Origin: Chloroflexota bacterium
GTDB taxonomy: Bacteria > Chloroflexota > Limnocylindria > Limnocylindrales > CSP1-4
NCBI GenBank assembly: GCA_021786915.1
Contig: JAJYMP010000697.1
Span: forward strand, 1 to 7,371
Direction: 5' to 3'
Length of the DNA stretch: 7,371 nt
The translations under genes were made by a program, and so were the position numbers. The notes under the pieces were generated by a model, which did no database searches, was not told the DNA's origin, and saw only the letters and a list, made by a program, of their open reading frames with translations. Positions within the stretch are counted from its first letter, which is position 1. Every line of letters starts with the position of its first letter. This document shows positions 1-7,371 of the stretch, piece by piece.

Positions 1-90
1 GTGCGGATCATCGCGCCGGACTTGGCGCGCCGCGGTCGTGGGCGTGCAACGAACCCCGAACTGCGGCGTCTCCCGGTCGAGCACGTGACG

Positions 91-95
91 GGAGG
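91..95 (+). promoter_or_regulatory. Ribosome binding site of the DUF2339 gene
   Basis: GGAGG lies 6 bases before the ATG at 102, a near-ideal Shine-Dalgarno spacing. It decides the start: the reading frame is open upstream to the window edge, but that stretch holds no in-frame ATG, GTG or TTG, and the predicted coiled coil begins only a few residues after this ATG. It contrasts with secD and recJ, which have no such motif at the usual distance. Confidence 0.8.
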
Positions 96-101
96 CAGGC
101 G

Positions 102-3100
102 ATGGACGGCGACACTGGTGATCCCGGCCTGGAGCGGCGCCTGGGGCGCCTCGAGGCCCGGGTTCAGGAGATCGAGCGGCGGCTCGACGCAGAGGTTGCG
201 GGCGAGGCCGAGGCGACAGGCCCGCTCGTGAGCCGCGCGCCGTTTCCGCCGGCGCCGCCCATGCGCCGCGCGCCGTTCCCGCCGGCGCCGCCCATGCGCT
301 CGGCAGGCTGGGGCGAGCCGGTCCAGCGCGGTCCGTCCGCCTCGGCGCCCGGCCCGGTCGCGCCCGGGCAGACGCCGTCGCCGGACGTGCGTTGGGGCTC
401 GCCTCCGCCACCCGAACCGATGCCCGAGGGCGTCGCGGCTGCCGCGGCTGGCGAGGCGCGGGTCGCGATCCCGACCCTGGCGACCGCGGCCTGGCAGGCC
501 CCAGCCAAGCCGGCACCGAGCTTCAATCTGCGCGACCTCGAGGAGCGGTTCGCCGGTCAGGCCCTCGCCTGGATCGGCGGCTTCGCGCTCGTCGCCGCCG
601 CCGTGTTCTTCCTCAGCCTCGCGTTCAGCCGCGGCTGGATCACCCAGCCCATGCGCGTCGTGATCGGGTTCGTGGCGGCGGCGTTGATCCTCGGCGTCGG
701 CGCGCTGTGCTTCGACCGCCGCAACCCGCTGCTCGGCAACGTTCTCACGGCGACCGGCCTGGGCATCACTTCGATCACCCTGTTCGCGGCGACCCGCGCC
801 TACGGGCTGCTCTCGCCCGAGCTCGGGCTCGCCGCCGCGCTCGCCGCCGCCATCGCCGCGGCCGTGATCGCCATCCGGTACGACGCCCGCGAGGTGGCAG
901 CGTACGGCCTCATCGCCGCGCTGATCGCACCGCCCGTGATGGGTGCCTCGCCGACGACGCTGACCCTCCTGTTCGTCGCCGTGACCCTCATCGGCACGAC
1001 GGCGATTGCCGTGTTCCGGTCCTGGCGCTGGCTGCCGTCGATCGCCTTCGTGCTGGCCGCGCCGCAGCTCGCCAGCTGGCTCCTGAGTGCCGACACCGCC
1101 CAGGGCCTGGTCGCCCTGGCCGGGTTCTGGCTGGTGAACACCGTGGCGGCCGGGGGCGAGGAGGTCCGGATCCGGCGTGACGACCTGCGCCCGTCGAGCG
1201 CGGTGCTGGTGCTCGCCAATGCCGCAGTCCTCACCTGGGGCGGCAACGTCGTCCTGGAGGGCCCGACGCACGTCTGGCTGGGCACGTTCTTCGTGCTCGC
1301 CTCCGTGGCGCACCTCGCCGTCGGCGGCGCGTTCCTGCGGCGGCAGGGCCTCGAGCACCTGTTCGGCAACCTCGTCGCAGGGACCGGCGTGGCGCTGCTG
1401 GCCCTCGCTGCCTTCGTGCAGCTGGGCGCGGCCCTGGTGCCGGTCGCCTGGGCGGTCGAGGGCGCCGCACTCGCGTGGCTCGCCGCGCGCCGCCTGCACC
1501 GCTGGTCGGCGCTGGCCGCGATCGCCCTCGGCTCGCTGGCCGCGTTGCACCTGGCCGTGGTCGAGTACCCGCTCGACCGGCTCGAGGTCGGCACGCCGCT
1601 GTTCGCGGTCCCGCTGCTGCACCCGGAGGCCGCCTCGCTGGCAGCGGTCGTCGCGGCCGTCGCCGTCGCGGGCTGGTTCGCGCCCGTCGCGTGGATCCGC
1701 TCGGCGCTGGCGGCCGTCGGCGCCGCCGTGGTGGGCTACGCGGCGCTCTTCGAGGCCAATGGCCCGGCGCTCACGCTCATGCTCGTCGTGGTGGCGATTG
1801 CTGCCCTGGAGCTCGACGTGCTGGTCGAGCGCGCCGGCACCCGTGCCGACCTCGTCCGCTTCGGCGGGCTGGTCCGCAATGTCTGGTTCGCAACGGCTAC
1901 CGCGGCCGCGCTCGGCCTGACCGCTGGCGGGGCGCTGATCGGGCTGGGATACCCGGCAGTCCGATGGGGCTCGGGGCTCCCGGCCGTGCCGTACACGGAC
2001 GCGCCCGCGGCCTCGCTGGCGATCATCCTGGCCGGGCTCGCGATCGTCGGGGCGCAGCTGGGCACGCGCGCGATCCGGTCGACGCTGGCGGCGGTCGCCG
2101 TCCTGCTGGTCACCTGGTCGCTGCCGTTCGAGTTGGGAGGCACCTCGCAGATCGCGGTCGGCGCCGTGCTGCTGCCGCTCGCCGTCGTCGGCGACCGGGC
2201 TCTGGCTCGGTTCGCCGATGCTCGCCGGCTGACGTTCATCCCCCTGCCCGCCGAGGCGAGCAGCCTGGCCGGCGGGGCGGGGGCGGTGGCGTGGCTTGCG
2301 GCCCTGGTGACCGCGCTCGGCGGCGACCTGCGGCCGTTGCCCTGGAGGGGCTGGGGCCTGGTTGGACCCCCGTTCACCGACGAAACCACGTTGGTGGCGG
2401 TCGTGCTGGCCGGCGCGGCGATCGCTGCCGCGGCATGGACGGTCACGAGGTGGGGTCAGCAGGCAGCGCTGCTGGCAGCGCTGGTGCCGCTGGCGATCGC
2501 CGTCCCGCACGAGGTCAAGGCCGACTTCGTGGTGGTCCTGTGGCTGCTGATCGCGGGAGCGGCGCTTGCCGTGACGCGACCGGCCGACGGCCTCCGCCCT
2601 GTCTCGGCGGGCTTCGCCGCGCTGCTCGCCACGAGCGCCGTGGCCGTGACGTTCGGGTTGGTCGCCCCGCCTGACCGGCTGTGGGTCGCAGGCGGGGCAG
2701 ACTGGGGCCGCCCGGCGCTCCTTGCCGGCTGGTGGGCCGCCGTGGCGGCCGTGGCAGGTGTGGCGCTCCTCGCCTCCCGCCGCCCGGAGCTGGCCTCGCG
2801 GCGGGCGCTGCTCCAGGTCGCCTCCGCGGCCACGGGCGTGTACCTGGCCTCGGTGGCGATCGTCGACCCGTTCCAGCGCATGGTGGGCGGCACCGTCCCT
2901 GTCGAGGAGCTCGCCAAGCAGGCGCAGGTCGCGATGTCCGTGACGTGGACCGCCATCGGCGCGTTGGCGCTGGGCGTGGGCCTGCGGTCTCGGCACGCGA
3001 TGCCGCGCCACATCGGGTTCGGGATCCTCTCGCTCGCGACCGCCAAGGTGTTCACCGTCGACCTCGCGGCGATGGACGTCGGCTACCGGGCGGTGGTGCT

Positions 3101-3215
3101 GGCGGGCCTCGGCGTCCTGCTGCTCCTCTCGGCCTGGCTGTTCACGCACCTGCGCGGCCAGCGGCCGGGAACGCCAGGGGCGCCCGGGCTGCCGGGCCCA
3201 CGCGCCGTGGGCTGA
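102..3215 (+). CDS. DUF2339 family polytopic membrane protein
   Basis: This encodes a 1037-residue integral membrane protein of the DUF2339 family, whose biochemical role is unknown. The N-terminus is soluble: residues about 8-33 form a charged heptad-like coil (LERRLGRLEARVQEIERRL), the usual family opening. Residues about 40-140 are Pro/Ala-rich and include a tandem duplication of an 11-residue unit (45-66). The membrane part begins near residue 141 with the family signature region: LEERFAGQALAWIGG, then a hydrophobic helix, then FSRGWITQPMRVVIGF. Hydrophobic segments follow one another almost without break to residue about 1016, probably two dozen or more helices. The C-terminal block (KVFTVDLAAMDVGYRAVVLAG) also matches the family ending. 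The last residues (1023-1034) are four collagen-like Gly-X-Y triplets. The length is within the range of large DUF2339 proteins. No enzyme motif is visible, and the neighbours, Sec and repair genes, give no clue to function. Family assignment is firm; function is not. Confidence 0.88.
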   Translation: MDGDTGDPGLERRLGRLEARVQEIERRLDAEVAGEAEATGPLVSRAPFPPAPPMRRAPFPPAPPMRSAGWGEPVQRGPSASAPGPVAPGQTPSPDVRWGSPPPPEPMPEGVAAAAAGEARVAIPTLATAAWQAPAKPAPSFNLRDLEERFAGQALAWIGGFALVAAAVFFLSLAFSRGWITQPMRVVIGFVAAALILGVGALCFDRRNPLLGNVLTATGLGITSITLFAATRAYGLLSPELGLAAALAAAIAAAVIAIRYDAREVAAYGLIAALIAPPVMGASPTTLTLLFVAVTLIGTTAIAVFRSWRWLPSIAFVLAAPQLASWLLSADTAQGLVALAGFWLVNTVAAGGEEVRIRRDDLRPSSAVLVLANAAVLTWGGNVVLEGPTHVWLGTFFVLASVAHLAVGGAFLRRQGLEHLFGNLVAGTGVALLALAAFVQLGAALVPVAWAVEGAALAWLAARRLHRWSALAAIALGSLAALHLAVVEYPLDRLEVGTPLFAVPLLHPEAASLAAVVAAVAVAGWFAPVAWIRSALAAVGAAVVGYAALFEANGPALTLMLVVVAIAALELDVLVERAGTRADLVRFGGLVRNVWFATATAAALGLTAGGALIGLGYPAVRWGSGLPAVPYTDAPAASLAIILAGLAIVGAQLGTRAIRSTLAAVAVLLVTWSLPFELGGTSQIAVGAVLLPLAVVGDRALARFADARRLTFIPLPAEASSLAGGAGAVAWLAALVTALGGDLRPLPWRGWGLVGPPFTDETTLVAVVLAGAAIAAAAWTVTRWGQQAALLAALVPLAIAVPHEVKADFVVVLWLLIAGAALAVTRPADGLRPVSAGFAALLATSAVAVTFGLVAPPDRLWVAGGADWGRPALLAGWWAAVAAVAGVALLASRRPELASRRALLQVASAATGVYLASVAIVDPFQRMVGGTVPVEELAKQAQVAMSVTWTAIGALALGVGLRSRHAMPRHIGFGILSLATAKVFTVDLAAMDVGYRAVVLAGLGVLLLLSAWLFTHLRGQRPGTPGAPGLPGPRAVG
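234..299 (+). repeat. 33-bp tandem duplication coding for RAPFPPAPPMR twice
   Basis: Two adjacent 33-base copies (234-266 and 267-299) differ at one base, TTT versus TTC for the same Phe. They encode two identical 11-residue units in the Pro-rich linker of the DUF2339 protein. The single silent difference suggests a recent in-frame duplication by slippage or unequal exchange. Copy number may vary between strains. Confidence 0.92.
3182..3212 (+). terminator. GC hairpins at the 3' end of the DUF2339 gene, possible terminator
   Basis: Two overlapping stems can form at the end of the gene: GCCCGG (3182-3187) with CCGGGC (3192-3197) across a 4-base loop, and GCCCAC (3196-3201) with GTGGGC (3207-3212) across a 5-base loop, immediately before the TGA at 3213-3215. 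No T-run follows, so this is not a classical intrinsic terminator. The stems may simply reflect Gly/Pro codons in the tail. Confidence 0.25.
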
Positions 3216-3476
3216 CGTTCCGGACACCCGCCCGGAGCCGCGCACGTCGGGCGCTCGCGACTCAGTTCGGAGCCGAATGCGTGCCCGGCGTGCCCGGGCT
3301 GGGTCCGAGGATGGGACGGCAGGCTGCCGCCGAGCGTCCGGCGGTCCGGGATGACGCACCACGGCGAGTCGCGGCGAGACGGCCTGGCCTCAGGCCGCCT
3401 GCGGGCGTGACATCTGCCTCGTGGATGCGAGGAGCCGACGCACGGTTGGGCCCACTCCCGGTATGATCCCGCCCCG
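3216..3476 (+). other. Intergenic region between DUF2339 gene and secD
   Basis: This 261-base gap holds no gene I can support. Small stems are visible: CGGCCT (3380-3385) with AGGCCG (3392-3397), and CCTCG (3417-3421) with CGAGG (3428-3432). Neither has a T-run, tRNA arms or a known riboswitch core. The clearest signal is the TATGAT box at 3462-3467. yajC, often placed just before secD, is not here. Confidence 0.6.
3462..3467 (+). promoter_or_regulatory. Putative -10 box of the secD promoter, near-leaderless
   Basis: TATGAT matches the sigma-70-type -10 consensus at five of six positions and stands out in this GC-rich DNA. Only 9 bases separate it from the ATG at 3477, so transcription would begin at or within a few bases of the start codon. 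No convincing -35 element is seen 16-18 bases upstream, and no Shine-Dalgarno motif lies before the ATG. Both facts fit a leaderless mRNA. The promoter role is inference from sequence. Confidence 0.55.
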
Positions 3477-4848
<1,372 letters not shown>

Positions 4849-4856
<8 letters not shown>

Positions 4857-6141
4857 CATCATCGGGAAGCGCAACTGGTTCTTCGCACTCTCCCTCGCGG
4901 TCCTGATCCCGGGCCTGATCTTCATCCTCGCCGGGCCGTTCACGGGCGGCAAGATGGGGCTCCAGTTCTCGATCGACTTCACTGGCGGCACGGTCTGGCA
5001 GATCCAGTTCGCCGATCCGAATGTGACGCCTGACCAGGTCAAGGCCGTCATCGCGCAGGCTGGCTACGACGCCCAGGTCACCGAGGCCGGCAACGGCCAG
5101 ACCACCCGGTCGTTCATGGAGATCCGCACCAAGGATGCGGCGCTGGCGGCCCCCCCGGCCACGCCCGAACCGGTGCCGAGCGCATCTCCGTCCTCGTCGG
5201 CCGGCGCCTCTGCTGGCGCGAGCGGATCGGCCGCCGCCTCCGCGTCTGCCGGCGCGAGCGGATCGGCCGCGCCCTCGTCCGGCCCGTCGGCCTCGAGCTC
5301 GCCGGTCGCCTCGGCCTCTCCCAGCCCCTCTGCCGCGCCCTCCGCCAGCCCGTCCGCCTCGGCCTCCGCGACTGCTGCCTCCCCGGGCGCCTCCGCGGCT
5401 GCTGCCTCCCCGGGCGCCTCCGCCGTGCCGTCACCCTCGCCGTCCGCGGCGACGACGGTGTGCGGCGGGCTGCCGCAGGGCGCCAGCAGGCTGCCGGCCC
5501 TGTGCAACACCCTCGAGGCGAAGCTGGGGCCGATCTCGAGCCAGAACTCCCTGACCTCCGTCGGTGCGGTGGTGTCGAAGGAACTCATCACCCAGGCGCT
5601 CGTCCTCATCCTCGTCGGGTCGATCGGCATCCTGCTCTGGATCACCTACCGGTTCCGGGACTTCCGGATGGGCGTCACGGCGCTCACCGCCCTGCTCCAC
5701 GACATCATCGTCGTCGTCGGGCTGTTCGCGATCCTGGGCACGTTCTTCAACGTCCAGATCGACAGCCTGTTCGTGACCGCGATGCTGACCGTCATCGGCT
5801 TCTCGGTCCACGACACGATCGTCGTGTTCGACCGGATCCGCGAGAACAAGGCCCGCCACGCCGGGGAGCCGTTCGAGCGCATCGTCAACCACTCGATCCT
5901 CCAGACGTTCGGCCGGTCGATCACCACGAGCTTCACCGTCGTGATCACGCTCCTCGCGCTGCTCCTGTTCGCGGGCGAGGCCATCGGGACGTTCGTGCTG
6001 GCGCTGCTCATCGGCATCGTCTCGGGTACCTACTCGTCGATCTTCAACGCCAGCCCGCTGCTGGTCGTCTGGCACCTCCACGACGAGCGCCAGCGCGAGC
6101 GGGAGAACGCGGCCCGCCCAAGCCGCCGCACCGCAACGTGA
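4849..6141 (+). CDS. secF: Protein translocase subunit SecF with an Ala/Ser/Pro-rich insert
   Basis: SecF is the partner of SecD in the proton-driven step of Sec export. The GTG start is supported by the typical opening MFDIIGKRNWFFALS and by overlap with secD. Helix 1 spans about residues 11-29, followed by SIDFTGGTVW (41-50), the SecF D1 motif. The extracytoplasmic domain is split after MEIRTK (90-95) by residues about 100-203, made almost only of Ala, Ser, Pro and Gly with one charged residue (Glu107). The domain resumes at LEAKLGPISSQNSLTSVGAVV. Five helices follow (about 246-408), with VIGFSVHDTIVVFDRIREN (315-333) and LQTFGRSITTS (351-361). Asp322 and Arg356 align with the proton-path residues Asp213 and Arg247 of E. 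coli SecF. The 430-residue length exceeds the usual about 300-320 largely because of the insert. Its only cysteines, 205 and 219, follow the insert. The C-terminal tail is basic and short. Confidence 0.97.
5209..5270 (+). repeat. Pair of 26-bp direct repeats in the SecF linker
   Basis: The copies at 5209-5234 and 5245-5270 differ at one base (T5214 versus C5250) and have a 36-base period, so the frame is preserved. Each encodes the peptide SAGASGSAA or its start. They are part of the low-complexity insert of SecF. Confidence 0.85.
5372..5423 (+). repeat. Pair of perfect 25-bp direct repeats in the SecF linker
   Basis: The copies at 5372-5396 and 5399-5423 are identical and have a 27-base period, adding nine residues per unit (AASPGASA plus one Ala). 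Identity at silent positions points to a recent duplication inside the SecF insert. Confidence 0.88.
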
Positions 6142-6146
6142 CCGCG

Positions 6147-6169
6147 GGGCCCGGTCTCGGCCGGGGCCC
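6147..6169 (+). terminator. GC hairpin just after secF, possible terminator
   Basis: Starting 6 bases after the secF stop, GGGCCCGG (6147-6154) can pair with CCGGGGCCC (6161-6169) with one bulged G and a 6-base loop, giving an 8-bp all-GC stem. No T-run follows, so termination would have to be Rho-dependent or of the T-less kind, or the stem may protect the 3' end of the mRNA. Confidence 0.4.
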
Positions 6170-6189
6170 GATCGCCTGCACCACCCGCC

Positions 6190-6213
6190 CGGGCAACCCT
6201 GGCAAGGGGCCCG
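6190..6213 (+). terminator. Second GC hairpin between secF and recJ
   Basis: CGGGC (6190-6194) pairs with GCCCG (6209-6213), and CCCT (6197-6200) with AGGG (6205-6208). The loop is GGCA, and a 2-base AA bulge sits on the 5' side, giving 9 bp in total. It follows the first hairpin by 20 bases. The pair looks like a transcript boundary between secDF and recJ, but again no T-run is present. Confidence 0.35.
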
Positions 6214-6262
6214 TGAGCGCAGCGCAAATCCCCGGTGAGCCAGACGTGGCAGACTCCGCGCG

Positions 6263-7371
6263 ATGATCCAAGCACGTCACCGCTGGGTGTTCCCCGACCC
6301 GATCCGCCTGGACCCCGCGTACCGGGCCGCCGCCCGCGACCTGGGGCTCGGCGCCTTCGCGGCCGCGGTCCTGGCCCGGCGCGGGGTGGCCGACCTCGCG
6401 AGCCTCGCGTCATTCCTCGGCCCCGCCGAGGCCGCCCTCCACGACCCGCACCTGCTGCCCGACGCCGACGCGCTGGTGGGGCGCGTGGCCCGGGCCATGG
6501 CCAACGGCGAGCGCGTGATGGTGTTCGGCGACTTCGACGCGGACGGACTGACCGCGCTCGCGCAGCTGGTCCTCGCGCTTCGCCGGCTGGGCCTCGACGT
6601 CCTGCCGTACGTGCCGTCGCGCCTCGAGGAGGGCCACGGGCTCTCCATGGCGAGCGTCGAGGCCGCGACGACCCAGGGCGTGGGCCTGATCATCACCGTG
6701 GACACCGGCTCGACGAGCGTGGCCGAGGTGGCTGCCGCCAGCGAGCGGGGGATCGACGTGGTCATCACGGACCACCACCACCTGCCCGACGTCCTGCCGG
6801 CAGCGGTGGCGCTGGTCAACCCGCACCGGGCAGACTCCGCCTATCCAGACCCGTCGCTGTCGGGCAGCGGCGTGGCGTTCACCGTGGCCCGGCTGCTGCT
6901 GGGGGAGCTGGCGGACGACCCCGACGCCGCGCTCGAGCTCGCCGACCTCGCGACCATCGGGACGGTGTCCGACGTGGTGCCCCTGCTGGGCGAGAACCGC
7001 GCCATCGCGCGGCTCGGCCTGGAGCGCATCCGGACCTCGCCGCGGCCGGGAATCGCCGCGCTCCTCGCGCGGGCGGGCGTGGACCCGGCCACCGTGGACC
7101 TCGAGACCGTGGGCTTCGTGCTGGCGCCCCGGCTGAATGCTGCCGGCAGGGTGGGGGAGGCCCTCGACGCCGCGAGCCTGCTGCTTGCCGGCACGCCGGA
7201 GCAGGCCGACGCCCTCGCCGCCGCCCTCGAGTCAGCGAACTCCACCCGGCGCGACCTCATGCGCAGCGCGATCGCGCAGGCGCGGGCGGGCCTGCGGCTC
7301 CCGGATCCCGGGCAGGCGCCCGGCCAGCAGCCGCTCCTCGACACGGAGCCCGCGGCGGCGGAGGTCATCGT
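6263..7371 (+). CDS. recJ: Single-stranded-DNA-specific exonuclease RecJ, N-terminal part (cut by window edge)
   Basis: RecJ degrades single-stranded DNA 5' to 3' in recombinational repair and mismatch repair in the cytosol. The window holds 369 codons of a protein that is usually about 560-580 residues long; the DHHA1 and OB-fold parts lie beyond the edge. The DHH core is complete in its motifs: GDFDADGLTA (89-98), TVDTGSTS (145-152), ITDHHH (168-173), GSGVAFTVARLL (201-212), GTVSDVVPLLGENRAI (233-248) and RLNAAGRVGEA (290-300). By family alignment the metal ligands are Asp90, Asp92, Asp147, His171, His172 and Asp237, all present. Residues about 343-365 form a Pro/Gln-containing linker before what should be the DHHA1 domain. 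The ATG at 6263 is chosen because family-like sequence begins directly after it; no Shine-Dalgarno motif precedes it. It lies 121 bases after secF on the same strand. The secDF-recJ order is known in other bacteria, where apt and relA often follow. Confidence 0.95.
   Translation, partial: MIQARHRWVFPDPIRLDPAYRAAARDLGLGAFAAAVLARRGVADLASLASFLGPAEAALHDPHLLPDADALVGRVARAMANGERVMVFGDFDADGLTALAQLVLALRRLGLDVLPYVPSRLEEGHGLSMASVEAATTQGVGLIITVDTGSTSVAEVAAASERGIDVVITDHHHLPDVLPAAVALVNPHRADSAYPDPSLSGSGVAFTVARLLLGELADDPDAALELADLATIGTVSDVVPLLGENRAIARLGLERIRTSPRPGIAALLARAGVDPATVDLETVGFVLAPRLNAAGRVGEALDAASLLLAGTPEQADALAAALESANSTRRDLMRSAIAQARAGLRLPDPGQAPGQQPLLDTEPAAAEVI

Larger units (their letters stand above)
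5146..5457 (+). repeat. Low-complexity Ala/Ser/Pro-coding segment within secF
   Basis: About 104 codons use almost only Ala, Ser, Pro and Gly, with no aromatic residue and a single charged one. The segment should be disordered and faces the outer side of the membrane given SecF topology. Embedded near-repeats (26-base copies at 5209-5234 and 5245-5270, and 25-base copies at 5372-5396 and 5399-5423) show it grew by local duplication. The reading frame is kept throughout. Confidence 0.93.

Noticed and set aside
2..88. A possible 28-codon C-terminal end of an upstream gene in frame 2, stopping at TGA 86-88, 13 bases before the DUF2339 start
   Set aside because: Spacing is plausible for an operon, but the peptide is unrecognisable and too short to support.
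1..231. A GTG-initiated 76-codon reading frame from the first base
   Set aside because: It overlaps the well-supported DUF2339 start by 130 bases, shows no family-like sequence and is Arg-rich as expected for a shadow frame in GC-rich DNA.
800..2446. Several - strand frames of 190-265 codons opposite the DUF2339 gene
   Set aside because: Stop codons are rare in such GC-rich DNA, so long antisense frames are expected; no start signals or domains are visible.
3380..3432. Short stems in the secD upstream gap considered as a terminator, small RNA or riboswitch
   Set aside because: Stems are only 5-6 bp, without T-runs or a recognisable conserved core, and are expected by chance in GC-rich sequence.
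2681..3466. A long + strand frame covering the gap before secD, including an internal 52-codon piece from the ATG at 3310
   Set aside because: Most of it lies in the DUF2339 gene out of frame; the part in the gap is Arg/Pro/Ala-rich, and the GAGG directly touching the ATG at 3310 is not at ribosome-binding distance.
5146..5457. Repeats in secF considered as a CRISPR array or mobile element
   Set aside because: Units are coding, of unequal period (36 and 27 bases), without spacers, inverted ends or a transposase nearby.
5064..5645. A - strand 193-codon frame rich in Ala, Glu and Gly with repeats opposite the SecF linker
   Set aside because: The repeats are the complement of the SecF low-complexity codons; the + strand frame continues conserved SecF on both sides.
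6277..7368. - strand frames opposite recJ
   Set aside because: recJ on the + strand carries all DHH motifs in order; the antisense frames show none.

Overview
This is a very GC-rich, gene-dense stretch with all genes on the + strand. It holds one large polytopic membrane protein (DUF2339 family), the Sec translocase accessory pair secD and secF, and the first about 370 codons of recJ, which runs off the right edge. The base composition, lack of Shine-Dalgarno sequences before some genes, a TATGAT box close to a start codon, and the order secD-secF-recJ suggest a high-GC Chloroflexota-like bacterium (for example a Limnocylindria/Ellin6529-type lineage), with Actinomycetota as the main alternative. 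That placement is inference from style, not a marker-gene result.

Layout: bases 1-101 are upstream sequence with no gene I can support. The DUF2339 protein occupies 102-3215, has a good ribosome binding site, an N-terminal coiled coil, a Pro-rich cytosolic-looking linker with a perfect 11-residue duplication, a very long run of membrane segments, and a tiny collagen-like tail. A 261-base gap (3216-3476) carries a TATGAT box 9 bases before the secD start and small GC hairpins, but no gene. secD (3477-4856) and secF (4849-6141) overlap by 8 bases and are surely co-translated. A 121-base gap with two strong GC hairpins separates them from recJ (6263 to beyond 7371).

Function: SecD and SecF form the proton-driven complex that pulls preproteins out of the SecYEG channel on the outer face of the membrane. 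The residues known to carry proton transport are all present (SecD Asp337, SecF Asp322 and Arg356). RecJ is the 5'-3' single-strand DNA exonuclease of recombination and repair; its DHH-phosphoesterase metal ligands are intact. It sits next to secDF in several bacterial groups without a known functional link. The DUF2339 protein has no assigned biochemical function.

The window is mostly housekeeping and I see no undescribed multi-gene system. The observations most worth a second look are a roughly 100-residue Ala/Ser/Pro linker spliced into the extracytoplasmic domain of SecF, the placement of the only four cysteines of SecD and SecF as two close pairs on the outer face, and the probable leaderless start of secD.
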